Below, in pieces: positions 27,881-37,832 of a stretch of 64,000 bases of DNA; position 1 is the first letter of the stretch; each line of letters begins with the position of its first letter. A model generated the notes under the pieces. The model saw only the letters and a program-made list of their open reading frames with translations. It did not search any database and was not told the origin of the DNA. The stretch lies in contig NZ_AGQV01000001.1 of the NCBI RefSeq assembly GCF_000234355.1, positions 998,377 through 1,062,376 of the forward strand, read 5' to 3'. The DNA comes from Gluconobacter morbifer G707. Its GTDB lineage: Bacteria; Pseudomonadota; Alphaproteobacteria; Acetobacterales; Acetobacteraceae. Both the position numbers and the translations under genes were made by a program.

Positions 27881-29094
27881 TCACTCCCGTCGTCATCGGA
27901 GGAATCAGGGGTATCTTCCGACTGGAAACCGCTTTCGTTGTAGCCACGGGCGGGTGTGACGACGTGCACCGCGTCACCGTCCAGAAGATCCGCAGGCGGG
28001 TTGTTGATGATGCGGTCCGTTGGCTTGATGCCGCTCAGGACTTCCGTGGAGCTGTCCGCCATGCGTCCGACCTGGATCTTGACGTAATGGACATGGCTGC
28101 TCTGGTCCACGACCGCGACCTGCATGCCCTTTTCCTCGAAGACGAGGCTTCCGCTTGGAATTTCATACAGATTGGCGTCCGTGTTGCGGGCCGTCAGTCC
28201 GACAGATGCGAACGTGCCCGGCCAGAGAGTATGGCCCGGATTGTCTAGTACAAACTCGGCAATGGCCGTGCGGGTGTTGGGGTCATAGCCGTGCGATGTC
28301 GTGAGATAGGTGGCGTTGAAACTGTGTCCCTGGAACTGCGGAACGGTAACCTTCGCTGTCAGGCCGTCCTGGAGGATGTATGAGAAGACCTCCGGTACGG
28401 ATACGAACAGACGCAGCTTGTCCGTGTCCGCCACGGTGAAGAGTTCCGATGCGGTTCCGGTTGCGTTCAGGCCACCGCCGCCACTGCTGACGTAGTCTCC
28501 GACGTTGAGGGAGCGGGAGGTGACGATGCCATCAAATGGCGCGACGATCTGTTTGAAACGCTCCAGCGCCTCGAAGTGATCGACATTGCGCTGTGCGGCC
28601 TGCACTTCGGCGTTGGCGGACTGCTCGTTTGCGTTTGCAACCGAGACGGACTGCCCGGAGACGGACTGTGAACGGCCCATGGCGCGCCAGCGGTTGGCGG
28701 TAACCGAAGCGAGATTGTACTTCGCCATGACCGAGGCGAGGCTCGCCTTTGCCTGTGCGTATTCCGCATCGAGGGCGGGAGCGTTGATCTCCGCCAGAAC
28801 GTCGCCCTTGTGAACATGCGCGCCGTAATCGGCGTACCACATCTTCACGTAACCCGAGACCTGAGGATAGATCGGGGCCTGATACCAAGCGTCGATGTTT
28901 CCCGGCAGCGTCAGAGCCACCTTTGGCGCAACCCGGTGGGGGGAGACGACCGCCACGTCGGGGATGGCGGCGGCATCGGTCTCTGCCCGCAGTGCGCTGA
29001 CCGCATGGACGTGTCCGGCGACGAGGAAGAGGACGTAGAGACCGAACGCGCTGGCCCCTGCGGCAAGGATGAATTTACGAGACGTGGAGGCCAT
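27877..29094 (-). CDS. RND efflux periplasmic adaptor (membrane fusion protein)
   Basis: A 405-residue MFP. N-terminal membrane anchor (about residues 9-30), then the lipoyl halves (VSGYVKMWYADYGAHVHKGDVLAEI and IVAPFDGIVTSRSLNVGDYV parts), a helical hairpin (about 115-165) and C-terminal beta barrel domains. The tail is acidic (SEDTPDSSDDDGSE). It couples the RND pump to the outer-membrane factor and overlaps both flanking genes by a few bases. Confidence 0.9.
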   Translation of the reverse strand: MASTSRKFILAAGASAFGLYVLFLVAGHVHAVSALRAETDAAAIPDVAVVSPHRVAPKVALTLPGNIDAWYQAPIYPQVSGYVKMWYADYGAHVHKGDVLAEINAPALDAEYAQAKASLASVMAKYNLASVTANRWRAMGRSQSVSGQSVSVANANEQSANAEVQAAQRNVDHFEALERFKQIVAPFDGIVTSRSLNVGDYVSSGGGGLNATGTASELFTVADTDKLRLFVSVPEVFSYILQDGLTAKVTVPQFQGHSFNATYLTTSHGYDPNTRTAIAEFVLDNPGHTLWPGTFASVGLTARNTDANLYEIPSGSLVFEEKGMQVAVVDQSSHVHYVKIQVGRMADSSTEVLSGIKPTDRIINNPPADLLDGDAVHVVTPARGYNESGFQSEDTPDSSDDDGSE

Positions 29095-32000
29095 CAGACT
29101 GTCTCCTTCTGGCGCGACGGACGGTTATGGAGGATGGCGTAGACACAGGGGACAAAGAGCAGGGTGGAGACGGTTGCCACGATGAGGCCTCCGATGACGG
29201 CCCGTCCGAGCGGGGCGTTGGTGGAATTGGAGATGGCCATCGGGATCATGCCGACCACCATGGCGAGGGCGGTCATGATGACGGGGCGGATACGTCCGTA
29301 TCCCGCTTCCACGGCGGCTTTCAGGGCGTCGCCGTGTTCCTCGATGCGTTCACGGGCGAAGGAGACTACGAGGATGGAATTGGCCGTTGCCGTTCCCATG
29401 CACATGATCGCCCCTGTCAGGGCCGGGACGGAGAGGCGCGTTCCGGTCAGGAAGAGCGCCCAGGCAATGCCGGCCAGCGCGCCGGGAAGTGCCGTGATGA
29501 TGATGAACGGGTCCAGCCAGGACTGAAAGTTCACCACGATCAGCAGGTAGATCAGCACTACGGAAACGGCGAGCCCGAAGACAAGCTGGTTATAGGCGCC
29601 GTGCATCGTCGTCGCCTGTCCACGTACATCCACGGCGGCGGAAGCGGGGACGGATGACGCTGTGTCCTTCAGGACCCGATGGACGCCGTCCAGCACGCCG
29701 CCAAGATCGGTTCCTTCCGCCGAGACGTAGATGTCGATGTCCGGCATGGAGTTGTAATGCGAGACTTCACCCGGCGTGCCGGTGGCTTTCACGGTGCTGA
29801 TGGCGCCCAGAAGCTGGGTCTGGGTGCCGCTGGGGTCACCGTCTCCCTTGTCCACGGGAATGGTCAGCAGATCCGACAGGTGGGTCAGCTGGTCCTGCGA
29901 GACATAGACGTTCAGCGGGAACGTCACGTTGTTGCTGGGGTCCAGCCAGTATTGCGGATCGACGGTTGAGCTGCCGGACAGGGCCATGAGCTCGTTATTG
30001 GCGAGATCGGCTTCCGTCAGGCCGGTGGCCTGGCTGAAGGTCCGGTTGCCTCTCACCATGAGCGTCGGAGTGGTCATGCTCTGCTGGATGACGACGTCTG
30101 CTGCGCCGGGAATATGCCGCAGCCTGCTGATGATCGAACGGGCATAGGCATAATTCTGACGGATATCCGGGCCGGAGATCTGGACATCAATCGGCGACGG
30201 GGCGCCGAAGTTCAGGATCTTGGCTGTCAGATCCGCAGGCTGGAACGTGAAGACCGTTCCCGGGAAGCGGGCCGAGAGGTCCTTGCGCAGCAGGCGGCGA
30301 TAATCCCAGACCGGCGTTTCCTCGTTTTTCAGCGTGATGGTGAGGTCGCAGTCCTGCGTGCCGATGGTTGGTGTCGGAATAAATGCCTGGTTATGCGGGC
30401 CTTCCGGCAGGCCGCAGTTGCTGATGATGTCCTCAACCTTGCCGGGGAAATCCTGATGGATGCGGTCGTCAACAAGGGCGGCAATGCGGCCTGCGACCTC
30501 GATGCGCGTTCCGATCGGGGTGCGCATGTGCATCTGCAGCATTCCGGATTTCGTTTCCGGGAAGAAATCGCGTCCGGCCGTGGCATAAAGCCCCAGCGAG
30601 AGGACGGACACGCCGAAGAAAACGCCGACGAAGACATTCCGCCGTTCCACGCAGCGCGCCAGAAAGGTTCCGTATCCTTCGCGGAAACGGGTGAAACGAT
30701 GCTCGAAGCCCTGCTGGAAACGGCCGAGGATACCTTTCCGCGGACCGCCGGCGACCGTCTGGTCCATGTGAAAGGCTTCATGTTCTTCACCATGCAGGCC
30801 GCTGTGGACATGCCCGGCCATCAGGTACTTCGCCATGGTCGGAACCAGGGTCCGCGACAGGATGAAGGAGGCGATCATGGCGAACATGATGGCCATGGCC
30901 ATTGGGCGGAACAGGAAGCCGGCCACGCCATCCAGTTCGAACAGGGGCAGCCAGACAATGCAGATGCAGGTGGTCGAAACGAAGGTGGCGATCACAATCT
31001 GGTTGGCCGCGTCGATGATGGCGGCTTCGAGGTCCTTGCCCATCTCCAGATGGGTGTCGATGTTCTCGATCATGACTGTGGCGTCATCAACGAGGATGCC
31101 CACGGCCAGCGCCAGACCACCCAGCGTCATGACATTGATGGACTGCCCGGCCCATCCGAGGCCGATGATCGAGCACAGGATGGCCAGTGGGATAGAGGTG
31201 GCGATAATGACGGTCGAACGCCACGACCCCAGGAACAGCAGGACGACAAGGCCGGTCAGCACGGCGGCCGTCACCATTTCACGGACCACGTCCTGGATGG
31301 AATCCTTCACGAACGTGGAGGCGTCCGTCAGAACCGATACCTTGACGTCCGGTGGCAGGATGCGCCGCAGGCGGGGGAGCAGGTTTTTCACGCCATTGAC
31401 GACATCCAGCGTGGATGCTCCGCCACCTTTCATGACGACGATTTCCACGCCCTGGCGTCCCTTGACCAGCACGACGTTCGTCTGTGGGTGGCCGCCGCGA
31501 TAGACGTCGGCAACGTCATGGATGTAGATGACCGCATTGCCCACGCGTTTGACCGGGATGTCCCCGATGGCTTTCATGCTGGTGGGGGTGGCGTTGGTCT
31601 GGACCATCCAGTCGGTCGCATCGATCTTCTGGTCGCCTGCAGGAAGGACGATGTTCTGGTCGCGCATGGCGGCCTGCACATCCATGGCGGACAGGTGATG
31701 CGCCCGGAGCTGCGCCTGGTTCAGGGCGACCATGACGAAGCTGTCCATGCCGCCATAGGGATGGGCGACCACGGAACCGGGGACCGTCACGAGCAGGGGA
31801 CGGACCGAAATCACGCCCAGCTTGAACAGATCCGAAGGGGTCTGTTTATCAGAGGTGATCTGAAGGGAAATGACGGGAACGGACGAGGCTTCCAGCCGCA
31901 TCACCATCGGAGCGGGAATGTGGGTGGGAAGCTGCTGGATGACAGTCTGGGAAATGGCCACGACATCTGCTTCCGCCGGGCCGATATCGGTTCCGGGCTG

Positions 32001-32291
32001 GAAGTAGATGTTGACGATGCCGCGACCGTAATAGGAGTTGGACTCCATGTGCTCGATCCCTTCGACGGTCGAGGTCACATTGAGTTCGTAATTGTAGATG
32101 ATGCGTCCCGCGAACTGCTCTGGAAGCATTCCGCCATAGGTCCAGACGACCGAAACGACAGGAATGTTGATGTTCGGGAAGACGTCTGTCGGCGTCTTGA
32201 AAATGGACATGACGCCCAGCATCACGATCATGATCGACAGGACGACGAAGGTAAGGGGTCGCCTCAGCGCAGTGATGACTATGGCATTCAT
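29094..32291 (-). CDS. RND-family efflux pump
   Basis: A 1065-residue inner-membrane proton antiporter with the RND architecture: first membrane segment (about 12-30), large periplasmic loop with porter motifs, membrane block about 335-560 with the proton-relay GILVDDATVMIEN (two adjacent Asp), second periplasmic loop and second membrane block. It is closer to the heavy-metal/unknown-substrate RND group of Acetobacteraceae than to AcrB by its opening VVLSIMIVMLGVMSIFKTP. A cytoplasmic loop near residue 500 has several histidines (HVHSGLHGEEH). Substrate unknown. First gene of the operon; no local TetR regulator is seen. Confidence 0.9.
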   Translation of the reverse strand: MNAIVITALRRPLTFVVLSIMIVMLGVMSIFKTPTDVFPNINIPVVSVVWTYGGMLPEQFAGRIIYNYELNVTSTVEGIEHMESNSYYGRGIVNIYFQPGTDIGPAEADVVAISQTVIQQLPTHIPAPMVMRLEASSVPVISLQITSDKQTPSDLFKLGVISVRPLLVTVPGSVVAHPYGGMDSFVMVALNQAQLRAHHLSAMDVQAAMRDQNIVLPAGDQKIDATDWMVQTNATPTSMKAIGDIPVKRVGNAVIYIHDVADVYRGGHPQTNVVLVKGRQGVEIVVMKGGGASTLDVVNGVKNLLPRLRRILPPDVKVSVLTDASTFVKDSIQDVVREMVTAAVLTGLVVLLFLGSWRSTVIIATSIPLAILCSIIGLGWAGQSINVMTLGGLALAVGILVDDATVMIENIDTHLEMGKDLEAAIIDAANQIVIATFVSTTCICIVWLPLFELDGVAGFLFRPMAMAIMFAMIASFILSRTLVPTMAKYLMAGHVHSGLHGEEHEAFHMDQTVAGGPRKGILGRFQQGFEHRFTRFREGYGTFLARCVERRNVFVGVFFGVSVLSLGLYATAGRDFFPETKSGMLQMHMRTPIGTRIEVAGRIAALVDDRIHQDFPGKVEDIISNCGLPEGPHNQAFIPTPTIGTQDCDLTITLKNEETPVWDYRRLLRKDLSARFPGTVFTFQPADLTAKILNFGAPSPIDVQISGPDIRQNYAYARSIISRLRHIPGAADVVIQQSMTTPTLMVRGNRTFSQATGLTEADLANNELMALSGSSTVDPQYWLDPSNNVTFPLNVYVSQDQLTHLSDLLTIPVDKGDGDPSGTQTQLLGAISTVKATGTPGEVSHYNSMPDIDIYVSAEGTDLGGVLDGVHRVLKDTASSVPASAAVDVRGQATTMHGAYNQLVFGLAVSVVLIYLLIVVNFQSWLDPFIIITALPGALAGIAWALFLTGTRLSVPALTGAIMCMGTATANSILVVSFARERIEEHGDALKAAVEAGYGRIRPVIMTALAMVVGMIPMAISNSTNAPLGRAVIGGLIVATVSTLLFVPCVYAILHNRPSRQKETV

Positions 32292-32730
32292 CAGGTTGGG
32301 TTCCCGAAGGGTTTCCGAAGAAATGAAAGGAACCGGACGATATAATCTGAATTATTTTCGGTCTTTTAAATCATGATTCATTTCATAATATTTATAAAGC
32401 CAGCATTAATTTTAATATAAGTAAAATTATACAAATATAAATTTATTATTACTTATCTATCCCATGCGCGCTGGTGTGGCGTCCGCAAATCACCCTGACA
32501 GACAATTTTCCTATCTGGGTATCGGGCGGTAGCCGGTGCTTTCGGACCCAGATTCCGGTGGTTTTCCTGCACGATTTGTGGGGTAGGGCAGCGAGCGAAC
32601 CGCTGCAGGAGGATATTCCTGAGTGATCAGTTTCAAAATTCTGTAACGGAAAGCCTGTTCAGCCGTTCAGGACAGGAACGGGCAGTTTTGGACTGCTGAT
32701 GTCTTGTTGAAACGGACCAGAGGAGGCGGC
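32292..32730. other. Divergent intergenic region
   Basis: About 440 bases between the divergent RND operon and MFS gene, with a strongly AT-rich block at 32360-32460. It must hold both promoters. No gene or clear operator can be named. Confidence 0.5.
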
Positions 32731-33948
32731 ATGCCCGAAAACAGAGCTCGGACCCATGAACGGCAGGATGATTTTTCGCTGGATGGTCTGAGTTTTCTGC
32801 TGGCGGACGTTCAGGATAATCTTGGCGCCTTCCTGACAGCTTTTCTGGCAAGTGGCGGATGGTCATCCAGCAATATCGGGCTTGCCGTGGCTTCGGGCGG
32901 AGCGGGGGCTGTCCTGTCCCGGCTTGTTGGCGGGTTTGTTCTCGATGTTTTCTCCGCGAGGCGTCTCCTGCTGGGCGGGTGCTGCGTGGTGACGCTTCTG
33001 GCCGTCATGACAATCGCATGGGTGCCGGTCTTCTGGCCGATCGTGCTGGCGCATTTCGTGGCAGGCGGGGCAGGGGCACTGTTTTCTCCCATTATCGCGG
33101 CTATCAGCCATCATACGGCGGGTGCGGACGGATATGTCGCCCGTATGGGCCGCAATGAATCCTTCAACCATCTCGGAAATGCCTCGGTCGGCTGCTCCAT
33201 GAGCGTCCTTGGCAAAAGTCTTGGCCCGCTGGCTCCCCTGTGGGGCATTGGAGGGCTGGCCGGTATCAGCATGCTGCTGGTTTTTCTGCTGACGCCCAAG
33301 GCGGATGAACCCGAGCAGGAGGGGAAATCTTCTGCGCCGCAGGAAAAGATGGGGAAAACCATTCTCAGACTGTTGGCCGATCAGAGGCTGATTGTCTTTT
33401 TCCTCTGCTATCTTTTGTTTAATCTGTCGAATGGTGCCACGGTCCCTCTGATGATAGAGCGCCATGCCTTCTTCCACTTTGGAGATCCGTCTTCTCTGAC
33501 GGCACTCTGTATCGTGGTGGCGCAGGTCACGATGGCGCCTGTTGCATATGTTGTTGGACGCTATGCAGGGCAGTGGCCCCGCAAGCCGCTGTTTTTTCTG
33601 GCCCTTGGCGTCCAGCCCCTCCGGGATGCTCTCATCGTGATCAGTGCGGACTGGCCGGTGCTGGTCATGGCGCAGATTCTCGACGGTCTGTCGTCCGGTA
33701 TCATTCTCGTGCTGTTTTACGCCATTCTTGCCGATCTTGCGGCCAATAGCGGCCGGCGGAACCTCCTGATCGGGCTGGGCCTCGGGCTGGGAACGATTGG
33801 GGCGCTCCTGTCGAATGTCGTCAGCGGTATGCTGACCTCTTCATACGGTTTCAACACGGCGTTCGTGGCTCTGGCGGTCACCGGGATTGCCGTTGCCCTG
33901 CTGTTCCTTTTCGCCATGCCGGAGACGCATCGTTCCCAGGCAGCCTGA
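32731..33948 (+). CDS. Major facilitator superfamily transporter
   Basis: About 405 residues from ATG 32731, which follows AGAGGAGG; an upstream TTG at 32704 is less likely. Twelve membrane segments, with the loop motif around DNLGAFLTAFLASGG and AVASGGAGAVLSRLVGGFVLD in the first half. It resembles the family of MFS proteins with an N-terminal FLLADVQDNLG motif seen in Acetobacteraceae and others. Substrate unknown; drug or organic acid export are both possible. Confidence 0.82.
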   Translation: MPENRARTHERQDDFSLDGLSFLLADVQDNLGAFLTAFLASGGWSSSNIGLAVASGGAGAVLSRLVGGFVLDVFSARRLLLGGCCVVTLLAVMTIAWVPVFWPIVLAHFVAGGAGALFSPIIAAISHHTAGADGYVARMGRNESFNHLGNASVGCSMSVLGKSLGPLAPLWGIGGLAGISMLLVFLLTPKADEPEQEGKSSAPQEKMGKTILRLLADQRLIVFFLCYLLFNLSNGATVPLMIERHAFFHFGDPSSLTALCIVVAQVTMAPVAYVVGRYAGQWPRKPLFFLALGVQPLRDALIVISADWPVLVMAQILDGLSSGIILVLFYAILADLAANSGRRNLLIGLGLGLGTIGALLSNVVSGMLTSSYGFNTAFVALAVTGIAVALLFLFAMPETHRSQAA

Positions 33949-34046
33949 AAAACCTGCCTGCTTCGATGCTGATGGTTTGATGGCAGTCAGATCGGGCAGG
34001 GTCATGACGGTAGCGGAGCCGTCAGGGGATTTGGTAGGGAGAGGGA

Positions 34047-34469
34047 ATGTCCCTGAATGTCCTTCCGGGTTTCTCTCTGCATGAGGAAGACCTGAAAATC
34101 ACCTATATCCTTGCGTCTGGTCCCGGTGGCCAGAATGTCAACAAGGTTGCGACCGCAGCACAACTGCGGTTTGACAGTGCGGCCTGTACCCAGCTGCCTG
34201 ACCGGGTCCGGACCCGGCTTCTTGAGCTTGCGGGCAGCAGGGCGACACGAAATGGCGAGATCGTCATGACGGGGCGCCGTTTCAGGACACGGCAGCGGAA
34301 CCGGGAGGATGTGATCGAACGCCTCGTGGCGCTGATCCGGCAGGCTGCACACCGGCCTGCTTTCCGGGTGGCAACGCGTCCGGGGAAAAATGCCCGGCAG
34401 CGCCGACTGGACGGAAAGGCCCATCGCGCAGGTGTCAAACGCAACCGGAAGGTCAGACTGGACGATTAA
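34047..34469 (+). CDS. arfB: Ribosome-rescue peptidyl-tRNA hydrolase ArfB
   Basis: A 140-residue release-factor-like protein. GPGGQNVNK carries the catalytic GGQ (residues 27-29), followed by the basic C-terminal tail (RQRRLDGKAHRAGVKRNRKVR) that reaches into the mRNA channel. It releases peptides from ribosomes stalled on truncated mRNA without a stop codon. Length fits E. coli YaeJ/ArfB (140). It is followed 27 bases later by the DsbA-like gene, possibly co-transcribed. Confidence 0.93.
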   Translation: MSLNVLPGFSLHEEDLKITYILASGPGGQNVNKVATAAQLRFDSAACTQLPDRVRTRLLELAGSRATRNGEIVMTGRRFRTRQRNREDVIERLVALIRQAAHRPAFRVATRPGKNARQRRLDGKAHRAGVKRNRKVRLDD

Positions 34470-34496
34470 ACCGGGGAGAACGAAGGAGAAAAGATC

Positions 34497-35048
34497 ATGA
34501 GCCGACAGCCAGATGCCCTGTCATGCGGACATGGACCCAAAATACTCGATGTTTTTCTGGAACCGACCTGTCCATTTTCCGTAAAGGCATTCCGCAAACT
34601 GCCCGTGCTTCTTGAAGCCGCCGGGGAAGACAGGCTGACAGTCAGGATAAGGCTGCAATCGCAACCCTGGCATCTGTTCTCGGGGATACTGGTCCGATGC
34701 ATTCTTGCAGCGTCCATGCTGGATGGAGGGCGGCAGACAGCCCGGACCGTCATGGCGGCCATTGCGGATCACCGCGAGGAATTCGAGTTCACGGATCACT
34801 GCGAAGGGCCCAACATGCAGGCCACGCCGGCCGAGATCATCAGACGGCTGGAAGATTACAGCGGTGTCCAGCTTGCGGAAGCATTCACCTTTCCGGAAGC
34901 CACCCAGGCCATGAAATGGCAGGCGCGCTACAGTCGGCAGAACGGCATCCACGTTTCCCCCACGTTCATGGTGGATGGTCTGATTGATCCCGCCCTGAGT
35001 AGCGGAGACAGCGTCGAGCAATGGAAAGCCCACCTGTTCCCGGCGTGA
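34497..35048 (+). CDS. DsbA-family thioredoxin-fold protein lacking the second active-site Cys
   Basis: A 183-residue protein without signal peptide. Thioredoxin-like opening LDVFLEPTCPFSVKAF where the usual CxxC is CPFS: Cys25 is present but Ser replaces the second Cys. The cis-Pro loop VSPTFMVDG is at about residue 153. A helical insert lies between (about 60-130). This resembles the cytoplasmic DsbA/FrnE-like or protein-tyrosine-style thiol family. A monothiol may act as isomerase or glutathione-dependent reductase. Good ribosome site AAGGAGAAAAGATC. Confidence 0.8.
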   Translation: MSRQPDALSCGHGPKILDVFLEPTCPFSVKAFRKLPVLLEAAGEDRLTVRIRLQSQPWHLFSGILVRCILAASMLDGGRQTARTVMAAIADHREEFEFTDHCEGPNMQATPAEIIRRLEDYSGVQLAEAFTFPEATQAMKWQARYSRQNGIHVSPTFMVDGLIDPALSSGDSVEQWKAHLFPA

Positions 35049-35072
35049 ATGACGGAAACAGGTGTCATCTGA

Positions 35073-35102
35073 TCCGGCTCACGACAGAGGGCGTGAGCCG
35101 GA
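35073..35102. terminator. GC-rich hairpin between convergent genes
   Basis: Perfect 11-base stem TCCGGCTCACG/CGTGAGCCGGA with an 8-base loop between the DsbA-like and M3 peptidase genes. No T-run, so it may act as a bidirectional 3' end stabiliser or terminator. Confidence 0.55.
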
Positions 35103-35112
35103 GCGGCCTGCA

Positions 35113-37242
35113 TCAGGGCTGGGCGTTTTCAGTTAGTCCACGATGGGCAAGCATGGGGCCGATTTCCGGGTCTTTTCCGTAGAAAGCCCGGAACATGGCG
35201 CCATAATCCATGGTGTGCCCGCGGGAGAGGATCATGTCACGGAAGCGCTGGCCGTTCTGGCGGGTCAGACCACCATGGCTCTGGAACCAGGCGAAAACAT
35301 CCTGATCCAGCATTTCGGTCCAGAGATAGGCGTAATATCCGGCCGAATAGCCATTGGACCAGATATGCAGGAAGTAGCTGGACCGATAACGGGGCGGGAC
35401 ATGGGCAACGTCCAGTCCGGTCGCTTTCAGCGCGGCTGTCTCGAAGCTGTCAACGTCCTGACGGGGAGCATCTGCGGGCAGGTCATGCCACTTCATATCC
35501 AGCTGTGCTGCAGCCACGATTTCGCCGAGGGCATATCCCTGGTTGAAATGAGCGGCCTTGTGGATTTTGGCCACAAGTTTCTGAGGCATCGGAGCGCCGG
35601 TTTTGTAATGGCGGGCGTAGTGGGCCAGGACTTTTGGATCAAGGGCCCAGTTCTCATTGAACTGGGATGGAAATTCCACAAAGTCCCGGGCTACGCTGGT
35701 GCCTGACAGGGTGGGATAGGTCTGGCTGGCAAAAAGGCCATGCAGGGCGTGACCGAATTCATGGAACATCGTCGTCACGTCTTCGGACGTGATGAGCTGT
35801 GGCTGTCCGGGCGCTGCCTTCGTGAAGTTCGCGACATTGTAGATGACGGGTTTTGTCCCGAGGAGGGTGGACTGTCCAACGAAGTTGGACATCCATGCGC
35901 CGCCGGACTTGTTGTCGCGCTTGAAGTAATCGAAATACAGCAGACCAAGCGGAGAGCCGTCCTTGTCCGAGGCTTCATAGACCATGACGTCCGGATTATA
36001 GGTCGGGATGTCGGTGCGACGTTTGAAGCTCAGTCCGTACAGTTCATGGGCGGCGTAGAAGACGCCGTCTTCCAGGACTGTTCTCAGTTCGAAATACGGT
36101 TTGATCTCTTCCTGGTTCAGGGCGTATTTTTCGCGACGGACCTGTTCCGCATAACGGTTCCAGTCCCAGGGTTGCAGGCTGAAACTCTGTCCGTCCCTGT
36201 GAATGGCGTCCTGAAGGACCTGAACTTCCCGTTTCTGCTCGGCCGCGGTGGCGGGAACGAGCTGCTGCATGAAATTCTCGACGGCCTGAGGCGTCTTGGC
36301 CATCTGGTCGTACAGGGTATAGGCCGCGTAGTTCGGGTAATGGAAGATCGCGGCTTTTTTGGCGCGAAGCTGCGCCAGTTCGGCGATGGTGGCCCGTGTG
36401 TCGTTGTCATCGCCGCGCTCGGCCCGGTTCCAGCTGTGATCGAACAGGGTCTGCCGGGTCTCGCGATCGGTCAGGGACGACAGAACCGGTTGCTGCGTCG
36501 TGTTCTGGAGGGGGAGAACCCATTTTCCGGCGAGGTGCCGGCTTTCGGCCTCTTTCTGGGCCGATGCGACTGTTCCATCATCCAGACCGGCAAGGGCGGA
36601 TTTCTGGTCGACGACGAGGGCGCCCTTTTTCGCGCTGGCGATCAGCTTCTGCTCATAAGTGGTTTCCAGAGTGGAAATCCGCTTGTTGAGCGCCTTGAGT
36701 TCGGTCTTTTCGGCGGGAGAAAGCTGGGCGCCGGCATGGACAAACTGCTGGTAATAAACGTCGAGAAGCTGGGCCTGTTCCGGCGTCAGGGAGAGGCTGG
36801 ACCGCCTGTCATAAAGGGTCTTGATCCGGGCAAAGAGCCTGGAGTTGAGATAGATCTCGTCCTCATGGGCTGTCAGACGCGGGGATTCACGAGTCTGGGT
36901 CTGATCCATGGTGGGATTGGAGTTCGCCTGATAGACACCGTAAAATGTTTCCTGAACGCGATCGAGCAGACGGCCCGAACGTTCCATGGCGCCAATGGTA
37001 TTGTCAAAATCGGGACGGGCGGGGTTGTTAGCAATCGCCTGGATTTCCCGCAGGTGGTCGGCCATTCCCTTGTCAAAAGCCGGCGCATAGTCAGCGTCCG
37101 TGATCAGATCGAAACGGGGGGCCTGATAGGGGAGCGTACTGGCGCTGAAGAAAGGATTGACCCGTGCGGCATCCGCTGTTCCGCCCAGAACAGTCAGCGC
37201 GAATATCGTAATGGTCGTCGCAGTCCTGCGATTGAAGCGCAT
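35113..37242 (-). CDS. dcp: M3-family zinc peptidase (Dcp-like peptidyl-dipeptidase)
   Basis: About 709 residues from ATG 37242, whose first residues form a signal peptide (MRFNRRTATTITIFAL then VLGGTADA); the longer open frame to 37404 is not coding-like. The thermolysin-like zinc motif HEFGHALHG is near residue 490, in the conserved order of M3 enzymes, with TMFHEFGH. Dcp removes C-terminal dipeptides; the signal suggests a periplasmic variant. Length agrees with the family. No operon partner is visible. Confidence 0.9.
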   Translation of the reverse strand: MRFNRRTATTITIFALTVLGGTADAARVNPFFSASTLPYQAPRFDLITDADYAPAFDKGMADHLREIQAIANNPARPDFDNTIGAMERSGRLLDRVQETFYGVYQANSNPTMDQTQTRESPRLTAHEDEIYLNSRLFARIKTLYDRRSSLSLTPEQAQLLDVYYQQFVHAGAQLSPAEKTELKALNKRISTLETTYEQKLIASAKKGALVVDQKSALAGLDDGTVASAQKEAESRHLAGKWVLPLQNTTQQPVLSSLTDRETRQTLFDHSWNRAERGDDNDTRATIAELAQLRAKKAAIFHYPNYAAYTLYDQMAKTPQAVENFMQQLVPATAAEQKREVQVLQDAIHRDGQSFSLQPWDWNRYAEQVRREKYALNQEEIKPYFELRTVLEDGVFYAAHELYGLSFKRRTDIPTYNPDVMVYEASDKDGSPLGLLYFDYFKRDNKSGGAWMSNFVGQSTLLGTKPVIYNVANFTKAAPGQPQLITSEDVTTMFHEFGHALHGLFASQTYPTLSGTSVARDFVEFPSQFNENWALDPKVLAHYARHYKTGAPMPQKLVAKIHKAAHFNQGYALGEIVAAAQLDMKWHDLPADAPRQDVDSFETAALKATGLDVAHVPPRYRSSYFLHIWSNGYSAGYYAYLWTEMLDQDVFAWFQSHGGLTRQNGQRFRDMILSRGHTMDYGAMFRAFYGKDPEIGPMLAHRGLTENAQP

Positions 37243-37442
37243 ATGGAAATCCAGTTTTGAAATTGAAATTCGTAACGTATTCGGTCCGGATGCGGCGGTC
37301 AAACGGATTGAATGCGACGGTTCTGCCCCGCTGGAGTGGGGTTTCGTTCTCTCCGTTCGGCGGTGGATCGGGAGCCCGGAGGGGGATTTTCCGGGCTCCT
37401 GCAAGAGAGGTGCAGACCTATTTCAGCGGTTTGCCGTGAGTG

Positions 37443-37832
37443 TTACTTTTCGTGCCCGGACCTGGAGGCCGCAGTGAAAACGAGGCCAGCCAGGGTAGCG
37501 AGAGCCATCTGCAGGAAGCCATCCCGGATGGCGTCCTTCCGGTCACCTGCCTGAAGCGCCCGGCGGCTGTGAACGCCCGCGAAACCATGCGCCGTGATCA
37601 GGGCCACGCCGAGCCACGGACGGCATGTTTTCTTCCATCCGTCCCGGCGCATCCTCAGGAAACCGGAAATCCCCAGAAGGCCGGTGATGCTCATGGCCGC
37701 AAGGTGGACGTCACGTTCCTTGACATTCATTCCGCTCTGCCGGTCACGCCAGATCATGGTTGTCCAGAGGGTCGTGAGCGCAATAGCGGTGTAGCGTAAT
37801 CCTTTGAGGGTACATTTTGAGGAAAGACCCAT
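37443..37832 (-). CDS. Small inner-membrane protein, unknown function
   Basis: About 129 residues from ATG 37832, which follows AAGGAG; an open frame starts at 37907. Four weak hydrophobic segments (YTAIALTTLWTTMIW, MSITGLLGISGFLRM, LGVALITAHGFAGVH and LATLAGLVFTAAS), separated by Arg/Lys-rich loops. No family recognised. It lies between the divergent peptidase and squalene-hopene cyclase genes. Confidence 0.6.
   Translation of the reverse strand: MGLSSKCTLKGLRYTAIALTTLWTTMIWRDRQSGMNVKERDVHLAAMSITGLLGISGFLRMRRDGWKKTCRPWLGVALITAHGFAGVHSRRALQAGDRKDAIRDGFLQMALATLAGLVFTAASRSGHEK

Noticed and set aside
30114..32345. 743-codon plus-strand open frame
   Set aside because: It lies opposite the RND pump gene, whose protein is a clear family member; the plus frame is a long GC-driven shadow.
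32292..32730. Possible riboswitch or promoter structure upstream of the RND operon
   Set aside because: AT-rich but no conserved fold is recognisable by eye.
35740..37260. 506-codon plus-strand open frame
   Set aside because: Antisense of the M3 peptidase with its zinc motif; no recognisable product.
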